Part shown: positions 1-5,208 of the stretch, one piece after another | Position numbering within the stretch: the stretch's first letter is position 1 | How the letters are laid out: every line of letters starts with the position of its first letter | NCBI GenBank assembly: GCA_002471345.1 | Contig: DKPS01000081.1 | Location: forward strand, 1 to 5,208 | DNA from: Saprospiraceae bacterium UBA7328 | Lineage (GTDB): Bacteria > Bacteroidota > Bacteroidia > Chitinophagales > Saprospiraceae | Length of the DNA stretch: 5,208 bases | Direction of reading: 5' to 3' | Program-made: the position numbers and the translations under genes | Notes under the pieces: generated by a model | What the model saw: only the letters and a program-made list of their open reading frames with translations | Databases searched by the model: none | What the model was told of the DNA's origin: nothing

Positions 1-1
1 A

Positions 2-1012
2 GAAATGGGCTTAAATGGAGAATATATAGATCAGACCATTCAGCTTTTTGGCGATGAAGTTGAAGTAAGCTTTGGAAGCCATCATTGGCCCACTTGGGGA
101 AGAGAAGAGATTCTTGAATTATGGGAAAAGCAAAGAGATTTATACAAGTTTGTACATGATGAGACTTTACACAGAGCTAACCAAGGATACACGATGTTGG
201 AGATAGCCGAAATGGTAAAGCTCCCCAATTCACTTTCATCGGTCTTTGCTAATCGTGGATATTATGGTACACTCAGTCACAATGTCAAAGCTCAATATCA
301 ACTTTACTATGGGTGGTTTGATGCTAATCCTGCTAATCTTAATGCTTTGCCGCCAGAAGCTGAATCCAAAAAGTATATTGAATATATGGGAGGGTCTCAA
401 AATGTTCTAGAATTAGTTCAAAGCGATATAGACAAAGGGAATTTAAGATGGGCTGCCACTATGTTGAATCATATTGTTTTCGCAGAGCCAAAAAATCAAA
501 CTGCTAGGAACAAACTAGCTGAAGTATACACCAATTTAGGAATTGTCTCAGAATCTGGACCTTGGCGGAATTTCTACCTCACTGGTGCTCAAGAGCTTAG
601 AGAAGGAATTACTCAAAAGCATTTCAAAGGCCTAACATCAAAAGATGATATTTTGGTCAACCTCACATTAGAGAATTTTTATGACTACATGGCTGTAAGA
701 TTGGATAGATCTAAAATCAATGGAAAAGAATATGTATTTAATATGGTCTTTCCTGACATAGATCAGACCATCTCTCTCTATTTAAAAAATGATGTTTTAC
801 ATAATAGACCTGGAGTATTTGCAGAGAATGCAAATGCAACTATAACCATGAATAAAAGTGTGTTCAATGATATTATCACGAAGAAAACAACTGGACTAAG
901 AAAGGTATTATCAGGAGATATCAAAATAGAAGGAAAGAGAAGTGACTATACTGACTTTCAGAAATTAATGGAGACTCCCTTTGAAGAAATGTTTAATATC
1001 ATAGAGCCTTAA
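2..1012 (+). CDS. Alkyl/aryl sulfatase, metallo-beta-lactamase fold (SdsA1/YjcS type), C-terminal part, 5'-partial
   Basis: These enzymes hydrolyse alkyl sulfate esters such as dodecyl sulfate to the alcohol and sulfate, using a two-zinc centre. The frame is open to the left edge, so the ATG at 5 is probably internal. Family members are about 650 residues and only about 336 are visible. Counting from that ATG, Ser-His-His-Trp-Pro at 25-29 is the conserved motif at the end of the lactamase domain that supplies the last zinc-ligand histidine. Residues of about 35-175 fit the helical alkyl sulfatase dimerisation domain. A Trp-x-Asn-Phe-Tyr-Leu-x-Gly-Ala-x-Glu-Leu-Arg linker at 187-199 leads to an SCP2-like C-terminal domain (about 208-335) thought to bind the alkyl chain. 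The HxHxDH zinc motif and any signal peptide would lie upstream, so activity and location cannot be judged. The family call is firm; the substrate is inferred. The VOC gene starts 67 bp downstream on the same strand. Confidence 0.9.
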   Translation, partial: EMGLNGEYIDQTIQLFGDEVEVSFGSHHWPTWGREEILELWEKQRDLYKFVHDETLHRANQGYTMLEIAEMVKLPNSLSSVFANRGYYGTLSHNVKAQYQLYYGWFDANPANLNALPPEAESKKYIEYMGGSQNVLELVQSDIDKGNLRWAATMLNHIVFAEPKNQTARNKLAEVYTNLGIVSESGPWRNFYLTGAQELREGITQKHFKGLTSKDDILVNLTLENFYDYMAVRLDRSKINGKEYVFNMVFPDIDQTISLYLKNDVLHNRPGVFAENANATITMNKSVFNDIITKKTTGLRKVLSGDIKIEGKRSDYTDFQKLMETPFEEMFNIIEP

Positions 1013-1079
1013 GAATCCAAAATATTAACTTTTACGCCTTCGTTCTATAATTATTTCTCCAATTAAAATTCCAAAAGTG

Positions 1080-1136
1080 ATGCGTTACATTTACTTGATT
1101 TTGTTGCTGATCTTATGTAATTCTTTTATCCACAGT
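1080..1136 (+). other. Signal peptide of the VOC-fold protein
   Basis: The first 19 residues have a short basic start, a Leu/Ile-rich core and a polar end, with likely cleavage after Ser19 before Gln20. Export is unusual for VOC-fold enzymes, many of which are cytoplasmic. The call is by eye; no predictor was run. Confidence 0.7.
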
Positions 1137-1556
1137 CAATCAAATATTCCTTCACAAATAGAATCTTCTTTTACAGCCATCATTGTAGATGACATAGATA
1201 TTTCAATCCAATGGTATAAAGACCTGTTAGGGTATGAAACTTTGAATTTGCAGAAGCGTGAAGATATGGGATTAAGGCAAGCCAATTTATCAAATGAACA
1301 TAACGCTCTTGAGTTAATCGAGCTAAAATCTGCTCAAAGCACTAAAGAATTACTCTCTAATTTTCCTCCGAAAACCAAAATAAAAGGACTGTTCAAATTT
1401 GGATTCTCTGTTGATCATTTTGATGAGTGGATAGACCATTTGAAACATTTCGAAGTCAATTTAGTCGGCAGTGTTGTTACAGATTCTATTACAAATAAAA
1501 AAATGGTAGTTCTACTTGATCCTGACGGAAATAGAATTCAGTTATTTGAGAAATAG
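1080..1556 (+). CDS. Exported VOC-fold (glyoxalase/bleomycin resistance-like) protein, function unknown
   Basis: This is a 158-residue protein. Residues 1-19 form a signal peptide: Arg2, a hydrophobic run at 4-13, then Phe-Ile-His-Ser before Gln20, a cleavage pattern common in Bacteroidota. The mature protein should be periplasmic or secreted. Residues 30-157 match one VOC domain with two beta-alpha-beta-beta-beta modules: a first strand followed by Ser-Ile-Gln-Trp-Tyr at 42-46 and Leu-Leu-Gly at 49-51, then Leu-Glu-Leu-Ile-Glu near 77-81, Phe-Ser-Val-Asp at 109-112, and the closing Asp-Pro-Asp-Gly-Asn-Arg-Ile-Gln-Leu-Phe-Glu at 147-157. Aligned by eye with E. coli glyoxalase I, only Glu78 of the four metal ligands remains; Phe31, Lys106 and Gln154 occupy the others. 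Glyoxalase activity is therefore unlikely; binding or a different chemistry is possible. A GTG at 1077 directly precedes the chosen ATG; neither has a clear Shine-Dalgarno. Cys13 is not a good lipobox because Leu precedes it. Confidence 0.85.
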   Translation: MRYIYLILLLILCNSFIHSQSNIPSQIESSFTAIIVDDIDISIQWYKDLLGYETLNLQKREDMGLRQANLSNEHNALELIELKSAQSTKELLSNFPPKTKIKGLFKFGFSVDHFDEWIDHLKHFEVNLVGSVVTDSITNKKMVVLLDPDGNRIQLFEK

Positions 1557-1592
1557 CTACTTATTCTTTTAGCACATATTTACTATTTGAAC

Positions 1593-1662
1593 ATGAAGGT
1601 AGATTGTGAAGAGCCTTTCGTATTTTTAGCCATCATATGATGAATCAAAACCTTCATTTTTT
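1593..1662 (+). promoter_or_regulatory. Nested inverted repeat with T run in the leader of the acylase gene
   Basis: An 8-bp arm at 1593-1600 (ATGAAGGT) is exactly complementary to 1650-1657 (ACCTTCAT). A run of six T at 1657-1662 starts at the last base of the second arm. Inside the 49-base loop is a perfect 12-bp palindrome, CATCATATGATG, at 1631-1642. The outer pair plus T run looks like a terminator or attenuator with a very long loop; the palindrome alone could be an operator for a dimeric regulator. A 15-codon open frame (ATG 1593 to TGA 1638-1640) starts in the first arm and stops inside the palindrome, an arrangement like an attenuator leader peptide. All three readings are inference, and AT-rich sequence produces such matches by chance. 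The structure sits 33-103 bp before the acylase ATG. Confidence 0.3.
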
Positions 1663-1695
1663 GTATTCAATTATCAATTCAAATCAACATTGAAA

Positions 1696-1740
1696 ATGTA
1701 TAGATTATCAGTACTAATGTTATTCCTGATCATTGGATGT
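1696..1740 (+). other. Lipoprotein signal peptide and lipobox of the acylase
   Basis: Met-Tyr-Arg is followed by a hydrophobic core and the lipobox Leu-Ile-Ile-Gly-Cys, with the lipidated Cys at residue 15 (codon 1738-1740). The following 17 residues are Ser/Thr/Glu-rich and acidic, as in Bacteroidota lipoproteins that are moved to the cell surface. Surface exposure is inferred. The same signal also supports the ATG at 1696 as a workable start, since the extra two residues from the TTG are not needed. Confidence 0.75.
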
Positions 1741-3879
1741 TCGGAATCCACTGAAAAGACGTCAGAACCCACTGAAGAAGAAAGATGGGAATCACATCAA
1801 GCTAATACTGAAATTATCCGTGATGATTTTGGGGTTCCACATATATATGGGAAGACAGATGCTGATGCAGTATTTGGATTATTATATGCTCAATGTGAAG
1901 ATGATTTTAATAGAGTAGAGCAAAATTATATTTGGGCTACAGGAAGATTGGCAGAGGTAGAAGGAGAAGAAGCAATTTACAGCGATCTGAGAGCAAAACT
2001 CTTTATGTCTGAGAATGAGGCAAAGGAGTATTTCAATAATAGCCCAGAATGGCTTCAAAAACTTTGTGTTGCTTTTGCAGATGGCATCAACTTTTACCTA
2101 AAATCTCATCCAGAAGTAAAGCCTAGGCTTTTGACTCATTTCGAGCCATGGATGCCTATGTACTTCAGCGAAGGCTCTATTGGTGGGGATATCGAAAGAA
2201 TATCTACGTCTAAGATTAAGTCCTTTTATGAAAATGGCCTTCCCCTACCCCATTTAGAAAGTGCAGAACTGGAAAAAGAAAAAGAAATGGCAGAACCTCA
2301 AGGCTCAAATGGAATCGCTATCTCAGGTAAATTGACAGAATCTGGAAACAGTCTGTTATTGATCAATCCTCATACTTCATTTTATTTCAGAGGTGAAGTT
2401 CACGTAGTCAGTGAAGAAGGACTGAATGCATATGGAGCAGTGACGTGGGGGCAGTTTTTTGTGTACCAAGGATTCAATGAAAGAACAGGATGGATGCATA
2501 CTTCCACGTATACAGATGTGATGGATCAGTTCAAGGAGCAAATTGCTAAAGTTGATGGAAAATTATTCTATGAATATGGAGAAGAGCTGAGACCAGTAAC
2601 ATCTTCAAACACCACTCTATCTTATAAAGATGGTGATGGCTTTAGCACAAAAACATTTCCTATCCATCGTACCCATCACGGCCCTATCACACATATGGAA
2701 GGAGATAATTGGATATCCTCAGCCATGATGTGGGCCCCAGCTAAAGCACTTCAACAATCTTTTATAAGAACAAAACAATCAGGTTATAAAGGATTTAGGG
2801 AAATGATGGACATAAGAACCAATTCTTCAAATAATACAGTCTATGCTGATGCAGAAGGAAACGTAGCTTATTTCCATGGAAACTTCGTGCCTAAACGAGA
2901 TGAAGCCTTTGACTATTCCAAACCTGTAGATGGTAGTGATCCAAAAACAGACTGGCAAGGATTACATACTGTAGATGAGAATATTCTGGTTCTCAATCCC
3001 GATAATGGATGGATTCAAAACTGTAATTCTACTCCATATACCTCAGCTGCTCAATACAGCCCTAAGCGAGAAAATTATCCGGGATACATGTCTATTGACA
3101 GAGAAAACTTCAGAGGTGTCCATGCTATAGACCTCCTGACCAATAAGAATGACTTTACATTGGATAACCTGATCCAGCTAGCCCATGACCCTTTTTTACC
3201 TGCCTTTGAGGCATTGATTCCGGGACTAGTCCAAGCCTATGATGAAAGTGATAAATCAACTCAACTCAAAGATCCTATCGAGGTTTTAAGAAAATGGGAT
3301 TATAAGACTTCTAAGGAGTCTGTGGCCATGACTTTAGCTCATTATTATGGCACTGAGTTTTATAGAAATGGGGATCGACCTGAAGGAAGTACTCCTATGG
3401 AATTTCTTACTCATGCAGGTAGTACATCACCATTATCCGAAAGGATAACATTGTTTACCAATGTGATCAGAAAGTTAGAATCTGACTTTGGCACTTGGAA
3501 CAAACCTTGGGGGGATGTGCATAGATTCCAAAGAATAAATGGTGATATCAGGCAACCTTTTGACGATGACGCTCCGAGCATTGCTGTTGGGTTTGCTTCA
3601 GGGCGATGGGGAGCATTGGCAGCTTATGGAGAGAGATATAATAACAATACTAAAAAGATATATGGTACAAGAGGTAATAGCTTCATCGCCGCTGTGGAAT
3701 TTGGAGAAAAGGTGAAGGCAAAGTCAATGTTAGCAGGTGGCCAAAGTGGTGATCCTGAATCTCCTCACTTCTATGATCAAGCACAATTATATGCCGATGC
3801 CAATTTTAAAAATGTCGCATTCTACAAAGAAGATGTAGAAAAGAGAGCAAAATCGAAATACAGACCAGGGAAAGAGTAA
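1696..3879 (+). CDS. Penicillin acylase family lipoprotein (N-acyl amide / acyl-homoserine-lactone acylase-like Ntn hydrolase)
   Basis: This enzyme class cleaves an acyl group from an amide (beta-lactam side chains, acyl-homoserine lactones, lipopeptides). It is made as one chain that cuts itself into alpha and beta subunits. From the ATG at 1696 the protein has 727 residues; a TTG at 1690 would add two. Residues 1-14 and Cys15 form a lipoprotein signal (Leu-Ile-Ile-Gly-Cys), so it should be anchored in a membrane of the envelope. The alpha part carries the family's Arg-Asp-x-x-Gly-Val-Pro-His-Ile at 42-50. Self-cleavage is expected between Gly203 and Ser204; Ser204 (codon 2305-2307) becomes the N-terminal nucleophile of a 524-residue beta subunit. 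His226 is beta-23 and Asn444 is beta-241, matching the acyl-homoserine-lactone acylase histidine and the penicillin acylase oxyanion asparagine. Other signatures are Gly-Phe-Asn-Glu at 259-262 and Gly-Gln-Ser-Gly-Asp-Pro at 682-687 followed by Ser-Pro-His. Length and motifs look intact. The substrate cannot be read from the sequence. Confidence 0.93.
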   Translation: MYRLSVLMLFLIIGCSESTEKTSEPTEEERWESHQANTEIIRDDFGVPHIYGKTDADAVFGLLYAQCEDDFNRVEQNYIWATGRLAEVEGEEAIYSDLRAKLFMSENEAKEYFNNSPEWLQKLCVAFADGINFYLKSHPEVKPRLLTHFEPWMPMYFSEGSIGGDIERISTSKIKSFYENGLPLPHLESAELEKEKEMAEPQGSNGIAISGKLTESGNSLLLINPHTSFYFRGEVHVVSEEGLNAYGAVTWGQFFVYQGFNERTGWMHTSTYTDVMDQFKEQIAKVDGKLFYEYGEELRPVTSSNTTLSYKDGDGFSTKTFPIHRTHHGPITHMEGDNWISSAMMWAPAKALQQSFIRTKQSGYKGFREMMDIRTNSSNNTVYADAEGNVAYFHGNFVPKRDEAFDYSKPVDGSDPKTDWQGLHTVDENILVLNPDNGWIQNCNSTPYTSAAQYSPKRENYPGYMSIDRENFRGVHAIDLLTNKNDFTLDNLIQLAHDPFLPAFEALIPGLVQAYDESDKSTQLKDPIEVLRKWDYKTSKESVAMTLAHYYGTEFYRNGDRPEGSTPMEFLTHAGSTSPLSERITLFTNVIRKLESDFGTWNKPWGDVHRFQRINGDIRQPFDDDAPSIAVGFASGRWGALAAYGERYNNNTKKIYGTRGNSFIAAVEFGEKVKAKSMLAGGQSGDPESPHFYDQAQLYADANFKNVAFYKEDVEKRAKSKYRPGKE
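2302..2307 (+). other. Predicted autoproteolytic site (Gly|Ser) between acylase alpha and beta subunits
   Basis: The codons for Gly203 and Ser204 lie within Pro-Gln-Gly-Ser-Asn-Gly. The family cuts before the Ser of a Gly-Ser-Asn motif, exposing the catalytic N-terminal serine. The fit of His at beta-23 and Asn at beta-241 supports this exact position. Confidence 0.85.
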
Positions 3880-3971
3880 GGCGTCAGTACTCAGATTGCT
3901 TCGCTGTCTGGTGAAAGACCCTCATATTTTGAACTGTGTATCCAGAAGTGAGAAGTACAAAATTTGAGATT

Positions 3972-5208
3972 TTACTTCTTCAAGAATCTATCAAAAAAAT
4001 CTGCAGTTGCTTCGAAAGCATCTACCCAATTTTTATGCTTAAGAAAGCCGTGAACTTCATCTGGGAAAATTAACTGCTCAAAGTAAACCTTGTTTCTTCT
4101 TAGTGCTTCAGCTATGTCTACAGTTTCGCTGAAAGGAACATTCCTATCATCGTCTCCATGAATTAGTAGTACTGGAGACTTCCAGTCTTTTACATAAGGC
4201 ATAGGTGAAGATTCATAAGCCAATTTAGTTTGTTCTTCATTTTCTAAAAAATTATACGAAGGCACAAAGTTTTTAATCACCACATTCCAATCGTGTACTC
4301 CATGAATATCAACTCCTGCAGCAAATAAATCGGAGGCCTTTGCTAGTCCTAAGGCTGTCAAATAACCACCATAAGATCCTCCCCACAGCCCAATTTTACT
4401 GCCGTCTACATCCGCTCTCGATTTCATATACTCTCCTGCTGCCATTACATCACGAAACTCACTCGCTCCTTTTGCACCATAATCTAAAGCTTCTCTAAAT
4501 TCCATTCCATAACCTATACCACTTCTGTAATTTACTGATAATACAAGGTATCCTTGACTTGCCAAATATTGATTCAGAGCATATGCATTGTGATAATATC
4601 CTCGGTGATGAAATCCAAGAAGCATTTGTCTTCTTGAGCCTCCATGGAAGAATAAGACAGCGGGACGCTTTTCACCACTTTTCATTTCTTTGGGCTTAAA
4701 AAGTTGACCATGAATGGAAATCCCATCTTCTGTCTTGAAGACGATCTGTTCTGGTTCTATTAAGTCTCTAGATGGAAAATCAGAGATCAATACAGGAGCA
4801 AGTTCTTCTGATTTCACTCTAGTGACATGAGCAGGTTGGGTTCCTCCACTAGCAAGGCTAAATACTGCTCCTTTTTTTGTAACAACTGGAGACCATTGTA
4901 TTCCTTTATTACCGGAGACTAAAGTAGATTTACCTGAACTTGGCACTACTTTCCAAATGTGCTGTCTATCGATGTCATTCTTATTGGAAGAAAAATAAAT
5001 TGATTTCTTATTGGGACCAAAGCTCACGAACTGGACCTCATGTTCTCCTGGGGTAATGTTTTTGACTTCTGACATACTCAAAGAAAGACTCCACAAATGT
5101 GTCCACCCATCACCCTCATAAGGGAATACCAAATAGTTGTCTGCTGTCCAAAACAATTGATTTTCAGATGATACACCCTTAAATCCAGATCCTACTCCTT
5201 CAGAAGCT
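3972..5208 (-). CDS. S9 family (prolyl oligopeptidase-like) serine peptidase, C-terminal part, 5'-partial
   Basis: S9 peptidases cut short peptides, often after proline or from blocked N-termini, inside a cavity capped by a beta-propeller. About 412 residues are visible of a usual 600-750. The frame stays open to the right edge (last full codon 5205-5207). The TTG at 5154-5156 is an internal leucine codon in propeller sequence rather than a start. From the edge to about 4760 the protein shows propeller-type strands, including Ile-Tyr-Phe-Ser-Ser-Asn-Lys and His-Ile-Trp-Lys-Val. The alpha/beta-hydrolase domain follows: His-Gly-Gly at 4638-4646 for the oxyanion region, Asn-Tyr-Arg-Ser-Gly-Ile-Gly-Tyr-Gly, the nucleophile Ser in Gly-Gly-Ser-Tyr-Gly-Gly (codon 4374-4376), Asp in His-Gly-Asp-Asp-Asp-Arg-Asn-Val-Pro (4146-4148) and His in Asp-Glu-Val-His-Gly-Phe (4050-4052). 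The triad is complete. Whether it is a dipeptidyl peptidase, acylaminoacyl peptidase or oligopeptidase, and whether it is exported, depends on the missing N-terminus. It converges on the acylase gene. Confidence 0.92.
   Translation of the reverse strand, partial: ASEGVGSGFKGVSSENQLFWTADNYLVFPYEGDGWTHLWSLSLSMSEVKNITPGEHEVQFVSFGPNKKSIYFSSNKNDIDRQHIWKVVPSSGKSTLVSGNKGIQWSPVVTKKGAVFSLASGGTQPAHVTRVKSEELAPVLISDFPSRDLIEPEQIVFKTEDGISIHGQLFKPKEMKSGEKRPAVLFFHGGSRRQMLLGFHHRGYYHNAYALNQYLASQGYLVLSVNYRSGIGYGMEFREALDYGAKGASEFRDVMAAGEYMKSRADVDGSKIGLWGGSYGGYLTALGLAKASDLFAAGVDIHGVHDWNVVIKNFVPSYNFLENEEQTKLAYESSPMPYVKDWKSPVLLIHGDDDRNVPFSETVDIAEALRRNKVYFEQLIFPDEVHGFLKHKNWVDAFEATADFFDRFLKK

Noticed and set aside
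1046..1051. TATAAT before the VOC gene as a promoter -10 box
   Set aside because: There is no matching -35 element at proper spacing, and the likely host group uses a different consensus (TAnnTTTG with an upstream TTTG/TTG).
1581..1589. TACTATTTG as a Bacteroidota -7 element
   Set aside because: It has one extra base compared with TAnnTTTG, and no TTTG lies at a suitable distance upstream (the nearest, at 1545-1548, is 32 bases away).
1667..1679. TCAATT repeated with 7-bp spacing before the acylase
   Set aside because: Two copies of an AT-rich 6-mer are not significant and have no further pattern.
1733..1918. 61-codon forward open frame overlapping the acylase start
   Set aside because: It lies wholly inside the well-supported acylase gene in another frame, and its translation shows no recognisable domain.
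3892..3910. Imperfect hairpin (8 pairs including one G-T, one mismatch, 3-base loop) just after the acylase stop, as a terminator
   Set aside because: No T run follows it on the + strand and no A run precedes it for the - strand gene; the stem is interrupted. It may be a weak structure but does not support a terminator call.
3955..3975. AT-rich partial inverted repeat overlapping the S9 gene stop, as a bidirectional terminator
   Set aside because: Pairing needs a bulged base and gives only two short 3-bp A/T-dominated helices; such matches are expected by chance in this base composition.
1..5208. CRISPR array, tRNA/rRNA, insertion sequence, attachment site or phage genes
   Set aside because: Scanned by eye on both strands: no regular repeats, no cloverleaf-like stretch, no transposase or integrase motifs. 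The sequence is almost filled by ordinary chromosomal enzyme genes.

Overview
The window is A+T-rich, with two or three forward genes facing one reverse gene and short gaps between them. Several features point to a Bacteroidota bacterium, probably a free-living, perhaps marine, Cytophagales-like heterotroph. Shine-Dalgarno sequences are absent or weak before the starts, one signal peptide ends in a Ser-Gln cleavage site, one gene encodes a lipoprotein acylase, and the coding bias favours AT-rich codons. The taxon is inferred from style and gene content; there is no marker gene.

Layout: (1) From the left edge to 1012 (+) is the C-terminal half of a metallo-beta-lactamase-fold alkyl sulfatase of the SdsA1/YjcS type; its N-terminal catalytic part lies outside the window. 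(2) 1080-1556 (+) is a small exported protein of the vicinal-oxygen-chelate (glyoxalase/bleomycin-resistance) fold. Most of its usual metal-ligand positions are substituted. (3) 1557-1695 is a gap with a perfect 12-bp palindrome nested inside a longer inverted repeat that ends in a T run. (4) 1696-3879 (+) is a complete lipoprotein acylase of the penicillin acylase / acyl-homoserine-lactone acylase (Ntn-hydrolase) family, with its self-cleavage site and catalytic residues recognisable. (5) 3880-3971 is a short convergent gap without a convincing terminator. (6) 3972 to the right edge (-) is the C-terminal part of an S9 (prolyl oligopeptidase family) serine peptidase: the end of a beta-propeller followed by an alpha/beta-hydrolase domain with an intact Ser-Asp-His triad. 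Its N-terminus is outside the window.

The three forward genes could be co-transcribed (gaps of 67 and 139 bp), but the second gap is long enough to hold its own control signals. Three of the four proteins are hydrolases, and two are visibly exported. The shared theme is scavenging: sulfate esters, N-acyl amides and peptides from outside the cell. This is inference from family membership; nothing shows that they form one pathway.

I did not find a clearly undescribed system. The points most worth checking are the unusual ligand set of the exported VOC protein, the structured leader before the acylase, and the substrate of the acylase.
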